Shown here: positions 33,674 through 42,940 of the stretch, in pieces
Layout: each line of letters starts with the position of its first letter
Numbering within the stretch: position 1 is the first letter of the stretch
Source of the DNA: Actinoallomurus liliacearum
GTDB taxonomy: Bacteria > Actinomycetota > Actinomycetes > Streptosporangiales > Streptosporangiaceae
Assembly (NCBI RefSeq): GCF_039542035.1
Contig: NZ_BAABHJ010000040.1
Coordinates: 372,001 to 436,000 of the forward strand
Reading direction: 5' to 3'
Length of the DNA: 64,000 nucleotides
Notes under the pieces: generated by a model
What the model saw: only the letters and a program-made list of their open reading frames with translations
What the model was told of the DNA's origin: nothing
The model's database searches: none
Program-made: the position numbers and the translations under genes

Positions 33674-35458
33674 TCAGAAGCCCGGCCAGCCCGGCCTGCC
33701 GGACTGTGTGGGATCCGTGGTCGGATCCGGCGGCTGCTGGGTCTGCTGCTTGGCGACCATCAGGGTCACCGTGCTGCCGCGGTTCGCCGTCTCGCCGTCA
33801 CCGGGGCTCTGGTCGACGACCGTGCCCGGTGCCTCGCCGTTCTGCGGGTCGACGTAGGTCACCCGAACCGAGAAGCCGTTGCTGCGCAGGTCGGCCTTTG
33901 CGTCGGAGAGCTGCTTGCCGACCTCGGAGGGCACCGTGGTCTTGCCGGGACCCTCGGAGATGGTCAGGTTGACCTCGGTGTCCTTGGCCACCTTCGTGCC
34001 GGAGCTCGGATCGGAACTGATCACGTAGCCCTTCGGCACGGTCGAGCTGTTGTTCTTGTCCGTGCTGCCGACCTTGAGCCCGGCGTTCTCCAGGGCGTTC
34101 TTGGCGGCGTCCTCGCTCTTGCCCCGGACCTGGGGGACGGTGACCTTCTGCTTGCCGGTCGACACGACCAGGGTGACCTCGGTGGTGGGCACCTGGGTCT
34201 TCTCGATCTTGGTGTTCTCGGTCGGGGTGACGCTGATGACCTTGCCGCTGTCGACGCTGTCGCTCGGCTTCTTCGTCGTCTTGATCTTCGTGAAGCCGAG
34301 CGCCGTCAACTGCTGCTTGGCGGTGTCCGAGTCGTCGCCGACGATGCCGGTCGGGATCGCGACGGTGTTGCTGTCCTTCGCGCTCCCGCCGTTACCGCTG
34401 AACATGAAGTACAGCGCCGTCACCGCGCCCACGGCGAGCAGCGCGACGACCACCCCGAGCGCGATCTTCTTGCCGCGCCCCTCCGGCTCGTCCGGCTCCG
34501 CGTAGTTGACCGGCGGCAGGTCGTAGCCCATCGTCGCGGGCCGGGTCGCGTGGGTCGGCGGCCCGCCCTGCATGACCTGGGTGCCGGCGTTCATCGCCAT
34601 GGTCGGCGCCGACACCGGCATGCCCTGCAGCGCGCGCTGGATGTCGCCGCGCATCTCGGCCGCGCTCTGGTACCGGTAGTTGGGGTCCTTCGTCAGCGCC
34701 TTCAGGATGATCGCGTCGGCCCAGTGCGGAATCGACGGGTCGAGGTGCGACGGCGCCGGCGGCTCCTCCCGTACGTGCTGGTAGGCGATGGCCACCGGCG
34801 AGTCGCCCTGGAACGGCGGGCGGCCGGTGATCAGCTCGAACAGCACACAGCCGGTGGAGTACAGGTCGCTGCGCGCGTCGACCCGCTCGCCCCGAGCCTG
34901 TTCCGGCGAGAGGTACTGCGCGGTGCCGATGACCTGCGCGGTCGCGGTCATCGTGGCGGCCGAGTCGGCCATCGCACGGGCGATGCCGAAGTCCATGACC
35001 TTGACCTCGCCGCTGGAGGTCAGCATCACGTTGGCCGGTTTGATGTCCCGGTGCACGATCCCGCCGCGGTGGCTGTAGTCCAGCGCGCGCAGGATCCCGT
35101 CGGCCATCTCCATCGCCCGCTCGGGCCGCAGCCTGTGCTCTTCCCGCAGCACGTCGCGGAGCGTGCGCCCCTCGACGTACTCCATGACGATGTACGGCAC
35201 CGGGTTGCCGTCCATGACATCCTCGCCGGTGTCGTACACGGCGATGACCGATGGATGGTTCAGCGATGCCGCGGACTGCGCCTCCCGGCGGAACCGCGCC
35301 TGAAACGTTGGATCCCGGGCCAGGTCCGCCCGAAGCGTCTTGATCGCGACAACACGATCAAGACGGGAATCCCGAGCTCGGTAGACCTCGGCCATGCCAC
35401 CACGCCCGATGACACCATCGAGCTCGTAGCGACCACCGAGTAGCCGAGGCTGAGTCAT
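33674..35458 (-). CDS. pknB: Serine/threonine protein kinase PknB with PASTA domains
   Basis: A 594-residue transmembrane kinase from ATG 35458 (an in-frame GTG lies three codons upstream). The kinase domain (~11-275) has the Gly loop IGRGGMAEVY, Lys40 (VAIKTL), the catalytic loop HRDIKPANVM and DFGIARA. A Pro-rich juxtamembrane segment and a helix (~KIALGVVVALLAVGAVTALYF) lead to three PASTA repeats (starting near VAIPTGIV, VTVPQVRG and TTVPSEVG), which bind muropeptides. M. tuberculosis PknB has four PASTA units, so this ectodomain is one shorter. PknB controls growth and division by phosphorylating wall-synthesis and FHA proteins. It is last in a seven-gene operon. Confidence 0.96.
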   Translation of the reverse strand: MTQPRLLGGRYELDGVIGRGGMAEVYRARDSRLDRVVAIKTLRADLARDPTFQARFRREAQSAASLNHPSVIAVYDTGEDVMDGNPVPYIVMEYVEGRTLRDVLREEHRLRPERAMEMADGILRALDYSHRGGIVHRDIKPANVMLTSSGEVKVMDFGIARAMADSAATMTATAQVIGTAQYLSPEQARGERVDARSDLYSTGCVLFELITGRPPFQGDSPVAIAYQHVREEPPAPSHLDPSIPHWADAIILKALTKDPNYRYQSAAEMRGDIQRALQGMPVSAPTMAMNAGTQVMQGGPPTHATRPATMGYDLPPVNYAEPDEPEGRGKKIALGVVVALLAVGAVTALYFMFSGNGGSAKDSNTVAIPTGIVGDDSDTAKQQLTALGFTKIKTTKKPSDSVDSGKVISVTPTENTKIEKTQVPTTEVTLVVSTGKQKVTVPQVRGKSEDAAKNALENAGLKVGSTDKNNSSTVPKGYVISSDPSSGTKVAKDTEVNLTISEGPGKTTVPSEVGKQLSDAKADLRSNGFSVRVTYVDPQNGEAPGTVVDQSPGDGETANRGSTVTLMVAKQQTQQPPDPTTDPTQSGRPGWPGF

Positions 35459-35500
35459 GTCTCGCACTTTCCCTCGTCGTCTACACCATGCTCTCCGAAC

Positions 35501-36928
35501 CTATCCGCCTGGAGAGCTGCTCACAGGCGGCTGTTCCGGAGAGGTCGACGGCGAATCCGCCGGTGTGGTAGGCGTCGTTGTCGGGGTACTCCTCGTTCTG
35601 GTCGGTTTCGTGACTGGCGTCGAGCTCGTCACCGAACTCGGCGTCGGGCTGGGAGTCGTCGGTTCGAAGGTCGAACCCGAGGGTACGGGCCGATCGGTCG
35701 GCACGCCAAGATGAGGCCGCCTGGTGTGCTTCGTCGGAGCGATCCCACTGGCGGGCTGGACCCGGTTGCCGTCCACGAGCTTAGTGTGGCCGGGGCTCTT
35801 CCACAGCGCTGTGACGGTGAACACGCCCGCGCCGAGGACGACGACGACTGCGGCGCTCACGAGGACCAACCGGCCGACGTGCCCCCGCCGGCGTGCGCGG
35901 GCCCGATGCGCCCTCCGCGGCGCGGGCGCGCGCATATGTTCGGTCGCGGGGCCGACCTGAGCGGCTTCGGCCTGGGCGAACGCGGCGGCCGCCGCTGGGC
36001 CCTGTTCCGGTGGAGCCTCCCCGGCGACGCCCGCCGCCCAGTCTCCGGCGAGAGGGGCATCGACCGTCCACCCGTAGGCGAGGGCGGTCTCCTCCGCGGC
36101 GTCGGCGTCGCCGACGCCCAGCGAGTGGCGGATCGCGTACGCGCCCTCGGCGATCTCCGCCGCCGAGCGCGGGCGGTCGTCCGGATGCTTGGCCAGCATG
36201 GCGGAGACCAGGCCGCGGACGGCCGGCGACACCGACGACGGCAGCGACGGAGGCTCCTCACGCACGTGCTTGAGGGCCAGCGCGACCGGCGTGTCGGCGA
36301 CGAACGGCGGACCTCCGGCCAGGCATTCGTACGCCACCACGCCCAGGGAGTACAGGTCCGCGGCCGGGGTCACCTTCTTGCCGGTCGCCTGCTCCGGCGA
36401 GACGTACTGCGCGGTGCCCATGACCATGCCGGTCTGCGTCATGGAGCTGTCACCGCTGCGCGCGATGCCGAAATCGGTGATCTTGACGGTGCCGTCGTCG
36501 GTCACCATCAGGTTGCCGGGCTTGATGTCCCGGTGGATGATGCCCGCCGAGTGGGCGACGTGCAGCGCCCGCGCGGCCTGGCCGACGAGGTCCAGGGTCG
36601 CGTCGGCGGACAGCCGCCCGTCGCGCGCGAGGATCTGCGACAGCGTCTCGCCCGCGACCAGCTCCATGACGAGGTAGGCCAGGTCGTCCTGCTCGCCGTA
36701 GTCGAAGACCTGCGCGATGCCGCTGTGCTGCAGCGCCGCGGCGAACCGCGCCTCGGCGCGGAAGCGGCCGCGGAACGTCTCGTCGTTGAGGTACTGCTGT
36801 TTCAGCAGCTTGACCGCCACCGGCCGGCCCAGGAGCCGGTCGGTGGCCTTCCAGACCTCGCCCATCCCGCCGATGGCCAGCCGCTCGTCGAGCGCGTACC
36901 GGTCGTTCAGGACGTCTGGGGTGGTCAT
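35501..36928 (-). CDS. pknA: Serine/threonine protein kinase (PknA-type)
   Basis: A 475-residue kinase. The Gly loop is LAIGGMGEVW, Lys40 is in VAVKLL, the catalytic loop is HRDIKPGNLM, and DFGIARSG and GTAQYVSPEQATG form the activation segment. A Pro/Ala linker and one membrane helix (~LVLVSAAVVVVLGAGVFTV) precede an extracellular Thr/Ser/Pro-rich tail without PASTA units. It lies directly between pbpA and pknB as in M. tuberculosis, two bases after the pbpA stop. It shares substrates with PknB in regulation of cell shape and division. Confidence 0.94.
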   Translation of the reverse strand: MTTPDVLNDRYALDERLAIGGMGEVWKATDRLLGRPVAVKLLKQQYLNDETFRGRFRAEARFAAALQHSGIAQVFDYGEQDDLAYLVMELVAGETLSQILARDGRLSADATLDLVGQAARALHVAHSAGIIHRDIKPGNLMVTDDGTVKITDFGIARSGDSSMTQTGMVMGTAQYVSPEQATGKKVTPAADLYSLGVVAYECLAGGPPFVADTPVALALKHVREEPPSLPSSVSPAVRGLVSAMLAKHPDDRPRSAAEIAEGAYAIRHSLGVGDADAAEETALAYGWTVDAPLAGDWAAGVAGEAPPEQGPAAAAAFAQAEAAQVGPATEHMRAPAPRRAHRARARRRGHVGRLVLVSAAVVVVLGAGVFTVTALWKSPGHTKLVDGNRVQPASGIAPTKHTRRPHLGVPTDRPVPSGSTFEPTTPSPTPSSVTSSTPVTKPTRTRSTPTTTPTTPADSPSTSPEQPPVSSSPGG

Positions 36929-36930
36929 GG

Positions 36931-38379
36931 TCAGCGCACCGCCTGGACGATGCGCAGGGCGATCGGCGCCGAGAACTTCGCACCGGTCGACCCCGCCGGG
37001 CCCTCGGTGACGACGGCGAAAGCGATCTTCGGGTTGTTCTTCGGGGCGAAACCGACGAACCAGTCCTCGTTGATCCCGTTGACGCCGGTCTCGGCGGTTC
37101 CGGTCTTGCCGGCGATGTCGTGCCCGCCGACCGTGCTCGCCGCCGTGCCGCGCTCGACGACCGCGCGCATCATCTCCTGAAGCTGGCCGGCCGTGTCGGC
37201 GCTGATCGGCTGCCCGAGCTCCTTCGGCTCGGCGGTGACCAGCTCGGACTGGTCCTGGGCGACGACCCGCTTGACCAGGAACGGCTTCATCATCTTGCCG
37301 TCGTTGGCGACCGTCTGCGCGACCATCGCCATCTGCAGCGGCGAGGCGGTCACGACCTCCTGGCCGATGCCGCTGCGGGCCAGGGCGTCGCCGCCGATCG
37401 GCTTGGTCGGGTACTGGCTGGTGGCGCTGGACATGTCGTTCTCGACCTCGGTGGGCTTGTTGAAGCCGAACTTGGCCGCCATCGCGCCGAGCTGCTCCTG
37501 GCCCTGCTTGATCGCGAGCCGCCCGAACGTCGAGTTGCAGGACGCCGCGAAGGAGTCGATCAGGGCCGGGGCGCCGCTGCACTTCTGCTCGTCGCCGTCG
37601 GAGTTCGGCAGCGTCTGGCCCGACTCGGGCAGCCTCAGCTCGCTGGCGTCGACCGACGAGTCCTTGTTGTACTGCCCGCTCTCGATGGCGGCCGCCGAGT
37701 TGATGATCTTGAACGACGAGCCCGGCGCGAACGTCTCACGCATCGCGTAGTTCAACATCGGGTCCGGCTTCTGCTTGTTCAGCGCCGTGAAGGCCTTGTT
37801 CGCCTTCGTCCCGTCGTGGACGGCGACGTCGTTCGTGTCGAACGACGGGAAGGAGGCCATCGCCAGGATGGCGCCCGTCTTGACGTCGATGGCGACCGCG
37901 CCGCCGCGCCGGATCGTGCGGTTCTTGACGCCGCTGTAGGCCGCCTCCTGCGCGTCCGGGTTGATCGTCGTCTGCACGGTGGCGCCCGCGGCCTTCTTGC
38001 CGACCAGCATGTCGAACCAGTTGTGCAGCGCCAGCCGCTTGTCCGTGCCGTCCAGCAGGCCGTTCTGCGCCGACTCGAGGCCCGTACGGCTGAACACGCT
38101 GACGTACCCGGTGATGGGCGAGTACATCGTGCCCTGGTTGTAGTGCCGCTGGTAGTTCTTGCCGTCCTTGCCGCCGATCTTCTCGGAGTAGGCCAGCGTG
38201 ACCTTCCCCGCCATGATCGGGCCCCGGTTGTGCTCCCACTGCTGGGCGAACTGCCGGGAGTTCAGCGGGTCGGTCCGCAGCTTCTCCGCCTGCGACCCCT
38301 GGAGGTAGTTGATGTTCACGATCAGGACGACCAGCAGGAGCATGCCGGCCACCGCGATCTTGCGGAGCGGCTTGTTCAC
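36931..38379 (-). CDS. pbpA: Class B penicillin-binding protein PbpA
   Basis: A 482-residue D,D-transpeptidase. The N-terminal anchor (IAVAGMLLLVVLIVNINYLQ) is followed by a dimerisation region and the transpeptidase domain. Active-site motifs are SxxK in PGSSFKII (~225), SCN in AASCNSTF (~284) and KTG in IAGKTGTAETG (~425). It cross-links peptidoglycan during elongation or septation. The GTG start overlaps the rodA stop, linking it to its SEDS polymerase partner. Confidence 0.96.
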   Translation of the reverse strand: MNKPLRKIAVAGMLLLVVLIVNINYLQGSQAEKLRTDPLNSRQFAQQWEHNRGPIMAGKVTLAYSEKIGGKDGKNYQRHYNQGTMYSPITGYVSVFSRTGLESAQNGLLDGTDKRLALHNWFDMLVGKKAAGATVQTTINPDAQEAAYSGVKNRTIRRGGAVAIDVKTGAILAMASFPSFDTNDVAVHDGTKANKAFTALNKQKPDPMLNYAMRETFAPGSSFKIINSAAAIESGQYNKDSSVDASELRLPESGQTLPNSDGDEQKCSGAPALIDSFAASCNSTFGRLAIKQGQEQLGAMAAKFGFNKPTEVENDMSSATSQYPTKPIGGDALARSGIGQEVVTASPLQMAMVAQTVANDGKMMKPFLVKRVVAQDQSELVTAEPKELGQPISADTAGQLQEMMRAVVERGTAASTVGGHDIAGKTGTAETGVNGINEDWFVGFAPKNNPKIAFAVVTEGPAGSTGAKFSAPIALRIVQAVR

Positions 38380-39872
38380 TGCGTCCTCACCACCTGGGTC
38401 ATCCCCTCGTCCTGGATCGGCTGCGGCGCGGGCCGCCGCGCGGTGTCACTGATGCGGATCAGAATGGCGATCAAAATCCAGTTCGCGAGCAGCGACGATC
38501 CACCCTGGGCGAGGAACGGCGTGGTCAGGCCGGTCAGCGGGATGAGCCGAGTCACACCGCCGACGATGACGAAGACCTGCAGCGCGAAGACGAACGACAC
38601 GCCGCCCGCGAACAGCTTCGCGAAGTTGTCCTTCGTGGCCAGCGCCGCCTTCATGCCCCGCTGGACGATCAGCCCGTACACGATGAGGATCACCATCGCG
38701 CCGGTCAGCCCCAGCTCCTCGCCGAACGAGGTGAAGATGAAGTCGCTGTAGGACAGCGGAGTGCGCCACGGCTCGCCCTGGCCGAGGCCGGTACCGAGCA
38801 CGCCGCCCTGGCCCATCGAGAACAGGCCGAACATCAGCTGGCTGCTGTCGGCGAGGTACACGCCGCCCTTCTGCTTGCAGACGTCCCAGTGCGTCTGGTT
38901 GACGATCTTCCCGCCGATCCGGCAGCCGCCGTCGAAGTACGCCTGCGGGTCCAGCCAGGTGTCGATCCGCTGCGCGACGTGCGGGATCTCCGGGGCGATC
39001 AGGCAGGCGCAGGCCAGCAGCAGGACGCCGATCAGCACCCACATGAAGCGCTCGGTCGCGACGTACAGCATGCTCACGAACAGCCCGAAGAACAGGATGG
39101 CCGTACCGAAGTCGTTCTCCAGCGCCAGGACGCCGAGGCAGATCACGAAGATGACGAGGATCGGGCCGAGGTCGCGGGCGCGCGGGAGGTTCGCCGGGCC
39201 GAGCTTCTTGCCGACGATCGAGAGGCTCTGGCGCTTGTTCACCAGGTATCCGGCGAAGAAGGCGACCAGCGCGAGCTTGGAGAACTCACTGGGCTGGATC
39301 GAGAACCCGCCGATCCGGATCCAGATCTTCGCGCCCAGCGCGCCACTGATCGACGAGGGCAGGAAGCCCGGGAGGGCGAGGAAGAACAGCCCGACCGCGC
39401 CGATCGTGTACATGTACCGCTGGAGGATCTTGATGTCCTTCAGCACGAACAGCGTGACGGCGAAGAAGACCATCGCGAGCGCCGTCCAGGTGAGCTGCCC
39501 GGTCGTCGACGGCCCGATGTAGGAGAGCTTCTTGCCCTCTTGGAGGGCCTTCTTCCAGTCGGCGCTCGTGCTCAGGTCCAGCCGGTAGATCATCGCCAGC
39601 CCGAGGCCGTTGAGGAAGACGGCCAGCGGAAGCAGGAGCGGGTCGGCGTACGGCGCGAACCGGGCGACGACGAAGTAGGCGCCGGCCGCGAGGATTCCGA
39701 GGCCGATGCCGTATCCGTACATGCCGGCCGGCAGACTGCCGTCGCGCGCCAGCCCGACCTGGGCGAAACCCGCGACGGTGATCACCAGCGCGAAGATCAA
39801 CATGCCGAGCTGGGCGCTCCGCCGGGGGCGGGTCGCGATCTGAACCTCGGGTTCGGCGGCTGCGGAAGTCAT
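38376..39872 (-). CDS. rodA: FtsW/RodA/SpoVE (SEDS) peptidoglycan glycosyltransferase
   Basis: A 498-residue polytopic membrane protein with about 12 helices. SEDS hallmarks are present: SIQPSEFSKLALVAFFAGYL, RDLGPILVIFVICLGVLALE, ENDFGTAILFFGLF and GLTGAMVILIVYGL, with the catalytic Asp expected in the ENDFGTA strand. It polymerises lipid II into glycan strands with the PbpA transpeptidase encoded next. ATGA/GTGA overlaps on both sides show strict coupling with pstP and pbpA. Confidence 0.96.
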   Translation of the reverse strand: MTSAAAEPEVQIATRPRRSAQLGMLIFALVITVAGFAQVGLARDGSLPAGMYGYGIGLGILAAGAYFVVARFAPYADPLLLPLAVFLNGLGLAMIYRLDLSTSADWKKALQEGKKLSYIGPSTTGQLTWTALAMVFFAVTLFVLKDIKILQRYMYTIGAVGLFFLALPGFLPSSISGALGAKIWIRIGGFSIQPSEFSKLALVAFFAGYLVNKRQSLSIVGKKLGPANLPRARDLGPILVIFVICLGVLALENDFGTAILFFGLFVSMLYVATERFMWVLIGVLLLACACLIAPEIPHVAQRIDTWLDPQAYFDGGCRIGGKIVNQTHWDVCKQKGGVYLADSSQLMFGLFSMGQGGVLGTGLGQGEPWRTPLSYSDFIFTSFGEELGLTGAMVILIVYGLIVQRGMKAALATKDNFAKLFAGGVSFVFALQVFVIVGGVTRLIPLTGLTTPFLAQGGSSLLANWILIAILIRISDTARRPAPQPIQDEGMTQVVRTQ

Positions 39873-41428
39873 CAGTGAGTGGTGTTCGGCTTAGTCGGGC
39901 AGCCGGACTTGCCCGGTTGCCTCTTGCAGAGGTCGGCCTGGTCGCGGAGTTCCTGCACCTTGGCGCGGGCCTGCGTCAGGTCCGTCACGGAGATGCCCTC
40001 GTGCACGGTGTCCTTGTCCGCCTTGGGCAGCAGGTTGATCTGCACCGGCGGATTCGACGGCTCGACGACCGTCTCCTCGCAGCCCAGCGTGCTCTGCTGG
40101 CCCTTGCCCTTCCAGATCGTCACGACGCCCTTGTTGTCGGCGACGACGAGGTGGCAGACCTGCTTGCGCAGCGTGTTCACGGTGGTGTGGGCCTTGCCCA
40201 GGCTGCCCAGGCCGTCGATCGTGTGGGTCACCGACTCCCGCGCCGAGGGCGCCAGGTCGGCGACCTTCAGCGCCGGGCTGGGCCGCTCCTTCACGTGCGA
40301 CAGCTTGAACCCCAGAAGGTCCTGGTTCATCCCCTGGTAGATGACGACCTGGCCGCCGTCCGCCGCGACGTAGTACTGCCCCTGGACGGTGTTCCAGGCG
40401 ACGTACGACCCGCCGGCGGCCAGCAGGACGACCACCCCGGCCACCGCCACCAGCCAGGGCCAGCGGCGCCGTCGCCGCCCGACCGCCATCTGCGGCAGCG
40501 TGTCTTCGGGCTGCTGCCGGCCGACCGCGGGGATGTCCGCCACGGTCACCGGCGCGGGCTGCTGCTCCCGCAGCGCCGCGGCCCGCTGGGCCGGCGTCTC
40601 CGCGGCCATCGCGCCGGGCGGCGGCATGTTCGCCTCACCGCGGCCCCGGCCGGCGTTGTGCGCGGCCCCCGCGGTGATCGAAGCCGGCGGCGGGCCCTGC
40701 TGCTGCTCCAGCTCGACCACGTCGGCCACCACACAGGTGATGTTGTCCGGGCCGCCACCGCGGTTGGCCAGGTCGATGAGCTGGCGTACGGCCTGGTCCG
40801 GCTCTGCCGCCGTGCTCAGCGCGTGATGGATGGTCTCCGCGCTCACCACCGTGCTCAGCCCGTCGGAGCACAGCAGGTAGCGGTCGCCGAGCTGCGCCTC
40901 GCGCAGCGAGATGTCCGGATCGACCTCGCCGCGGCCGTCCAGCGCCCGCAGCAGAAGGGAGCGCTGCGGGTGGGACGCGGCCTCGTCCAGGCTGATCCGA
41001 CCTTCGTCGACGAGGGACTGAACCAGTGTGTGATCATGGGTGATCTGGAACAGCTCGCCGTTCCGCAGGAGGTACGCGCGAGAGTCGCCGATGTGGACGA
41101 GGGCGACCTGCGGGCCGTTCCACAGCATCGCGGTGAGCGTGCAGCCCATGCCCTGCAGCGACGGATCACCCTCGACGATGCTGTGCAGGGTCTCGTTGGC
41201 CCGGTGCACCGCCTGCTCGAGGGCGCCGACGAGCTCGTGCGGCGGGAAGTCCCGGTCGAGTGGCTTCAGGGTCTCGATGGCGGCGGCACTGGCGATCTCG
41301 CCGCCGACATGGCCGCCCATGCCGTCGGCCACCGCGAGCAGCCGGGAGCCCGCGTACGCCGAGTCCTCATTGCCCTCGCGGAGCATGCCGACGTCCGACC
41401 GGGCGGCGAAGTGAATTCCGATGGTCAT
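39872..41428 (-). CDS. pstP: PP2C-family serine/threonine phosphatase PstP
   Basis: A 518-residue membrane phosphatase from ATG 41428. The catalytic domain (~1-240) carries RSDVGMLREGNEDSAY, VADGMGGHVGG, LVHIGDSRAYLL, LCSDGLSTVV and GGPDNITCVVADV, with the metal-binding Asp residues of PP2C. A disordered linker and a membrane helix (~WLVAVAGVVVLLAAGGSYV) precede an extracellular domain with two late Cys (ADLCKRQPGKSGCP). It dephosphorylates PknA/PknB and their targets. ATGA overlaps join it to fhaB and rodA. Confidence 0.95.
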   Translation of the reverse strand: MTIGIHFAARSDVGMLREGNEDSAYAGSRLLAVADGMGGHVGGEIASAAAIETLKPLDRDFPPHELVGALEQAVHRANETLHSIVEGDPSLQGMGCTLTAMLWNGPQVALVHIGDSRAYLLRNGELFQITHDHTLVQSLVDEGRISLDEAASHPQRSLLLRALDGRGEVDPDISLREAQLGDRYLLCSDGLSTVVSAETIHHALSTAAEPDQAVRQLIDLANRGGGPDNITCVVADVVELEQQQGPPPASITAGAAHNAGRGRGEANMPPPGAMAAETPAQRAAALREQQPAPVTVADIPAVGRQQPEDTLPQMAVGRRRRRWPWLVAVAGVVVLLAAGGSYVAWNTVQGQYYVAADGGQVVIYQGMNQDLLGFKLSHVKERPSPALKVADLAPSARESVTHTIDGLGSLGKAHTTVNTLRKQVCHLVVADNKGVVTIWKGKGQQSTLGCEETVVEPSNPPVQINLLPKADKDTVHEGISVTDLTQARAKVQELRDQADLCKRQPGKSGCPTKPNTTH

Positions 41429-41910
41429 TTGCGCAGCTCTATGACGGTCTTCCCGATGCGGATCGGTACGCCGACGGGGACGGGTTCCGGCCTGCTCACC
41501 TTGGCGCGCCCGAGATAGGTGCCGTTCGTCGAACCGAGATCCTCCACGAACCACTGACCGTTCTGCGAGAAGAGCCGGGCATGCCGTCCCGAAGAGTAGT
41601 CGTCTCCGAGGGGGAGCGTGACGTCATTCCCACGACCCATGGTTATCTCCGTCCCGACCAGGTCCATCGTCGTGCCGGCCCGGGCACCCTCGGTGATGAC
41701 CAGCTTGGTCGGTTCCGAACGCCTGACGCGCGGCGCCGCCGCCTGTCGCGGCGGCCGGGCGGGCTGGGCGGCCTGCCGAGGCCGCTGGGCCTTGGCGGCG
41801 GCCTTCGAGCCCCACAGATCGGCACGGATGACGCCCGCGGCCGCGATGACGAACAGCCACAACACGGCTAGGAACGCCACCTTCATGAGCGTCAGGGTGA
41901 TTTGGTTCAT
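41425..41910 (-). CDS. fhaB: FHA domain protein FhaB (FipA-type)
   Basis: A 161-residue protein. One N-terminal membrane helix (MKVAFLAVLWLFVIAAAGV) is followed by a basic Ala/Pro/Gln linker and a C-terminal FHA domain with TMGRGNDVTLPLGDDYSSGRHARL and DLGSTNGTYLGR, the phosphothreonine-binding loops. It reads PknA/PknB phosphorylation at the division site. Its stop overlaps the pstP start. Confidence 0.95.
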   Translation of the reverse strand: MNQITLTLMKVAFLAVLWLFVIAAAGVIRADLWGSKAAAKAQRPRQAAQPARPPRQAAAPRVRRSEPTKLVITEGARAGTTMDLVGTEITMGRGNDVTLPLGDDYSSGRHARLFSQNGQWFVEDLGSTNGTYLGRAKVSRPEPVPVGVPIRIGKTVIELRK

Positions 41911-41921
41911 CGGAGTCGGAG

Positions 41922-42662
41922 CTACTCCCTATCGCGGCGGAACACCAGGGTTGTCCGGCCGAGCGTCACGCGTGAGCCGTCATGCAGGGTCACACGGCGG
42001 ATCGGCTGGCCGTTCACGAAAGTGCCGTTCGTCGACCCTAGATCAACCGCAACCACCTCCGGACCCTCGACTCTGATCTCGGCATGGTGCCGGGAAACGC
42101 CGGGATCGACAAGCCGAAGATCACAATCGGTGCCCCGGCCGAGCAACGTCACCGGAGTGGTCAGATCGTACGTGTGGCTCTGCTGACCCTCCGTGCTCAC
42201 CAGCAACCGCGGCCGGCCACCCGCGAACCCGCGCGGCGGAGGCGGCATGTCGCTCATCGGCTGGCGGATCTCGCCACCCTCCACGGTGGAGCCACGGATG
42301 ACCCCGGACCGGATCCGGAACATTCCCGTGCGCAGGTCATCGGCGTTCTCGAACCGCACCCGCACCGGCCCGACGAAGGAGTAACCCTGCTCCTTCGCGT
42401 GCTCACGGGCGAGATTGGCCAGCTCCTGGCTCAGGCTGTCGGCGTAGACCTCCAGCCGCTCGCCGTCCGGATGTGAGATCTCGACCACGAAGTCGTTCGG
42501 CACCAGCGTGCGACCCTGCGCCACGATCGCGGCGCGCTCGTCCATCTCGCGCTGAATCGCGCTGGCCACCTCGACGGGCTGAAGCTCCGACTTGAAAGCC
42601 CGAGCGAAGGCACCCTCGACCATGCCTTCGAGCCGACGCTCGAAGCGCTGTAGGACACCCAC
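41922..42662 (-). CDS. fhaA: FHA domain protein FhaA with DUF3662 domain
   Basis: A 246-residue protein. The N-terminal DUF3662 domain (GVLQRFERRLEGMVEGAFARAF, ELQPVEVASAIQREMD, LVPNDFVVEISHPDGERLE) and C-terminal FHA domain (LLGRGTDCDLRLVDPGVSRHHAEI, DLGSTNGTFVNG) are adjacent. In mycobacteria FhaA binds phosphorylated MviN/MurJ to restrain lipid II export. It is shorter than mycobacterial FhaA because the disordered linker is nearly absent. I chose GTG 42662 because a GGGAGG site stands five to six bases upstream; another GTG lies two codons earlier, inside that site. It is first in the operon. Confidence 0.94.
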   Translation of the reverse strand: MGVLQRFERRLEGMVEGAFARAFKSELQPVEVASAIQREMDERAAIVAQGRTLVPNDFVVEISHPDGERLEVYADSLSQELANLAREHAKEQGYSFVGPVRVRFENADDLRTGMFRIRSGVIRGSTVEGGEIRQPMSDMPPPPRGFAGGRPRLLVSTEGQQSHTYDLTTPVTLLGRGTDCDLRLVDPGVSRHHAEIRVEGPEVVAVDLGSTNGTFVNGQPIRRVTLHDGSRVTLGRTTLVFRRDRE

Positions 42663-42769
42663 GTGCACCTCCCCTCTCCACTGCTAGACGATCGTATCTG
42701 TGAGTAGGTTCGCCCCGAGCAACCGATTCGGACCACCGCCGGAATGGTGCTAACCTTTGGACGCGCCCG

Positions 42770-42852
42770 GGGCGGGTGGCGGAACGGCAGACGCGCACGG
42801 TTCAGGTCCGTGTGTCCGCAAGGACGTGAGGGTTCAAATCCCTCCTCGCCCA
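42770..42852 (+). tRNA. leuT: tRNA-Leu (anticodon CAG)
   Basis: An 83-nt class II tRNA. The acceptor stem is GGGCGGG/CTCGCCC with one G-T pair. U8, a D-arm with GGCAGAC, the anticodon stem CACGG/CCGTG around TTCAGGT (anticodon CAG), a long variable arm TGTCCGCAAGGACG typical of Leu, and the T-arm GAGGG-TTCAAAT-CCCTC are all visible. The discriminator is A and CCA is not encoded. It sits beside fhaA, as leuT does in M. tuberculosis. Confidence 0.96.
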
Positions 42853-42875
42853 CTCGGTGTTGGGGTCGGCTGGTC

Positions 42876-42890
42876 GGAAGCTTCGCTTCC
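42876..42890 (+). terminator. Small hairpin after tRNA-Leu
   Basis: GGAAGC-TTC-GCTTCC lies 23 bp past the tRNA and is followed by TTCCC, a plausible short terminator. Its loop and layout are shared by the GGGGGC-TTC-GCCCCC units in the repeats that follow. Confidence 0.5.
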
Positions 42891-42940
42891 TTCCCGTCGA
42901 CCCCTCGTCGTTTCTTCGGGGGGACGACCCCCCGAGCCCC

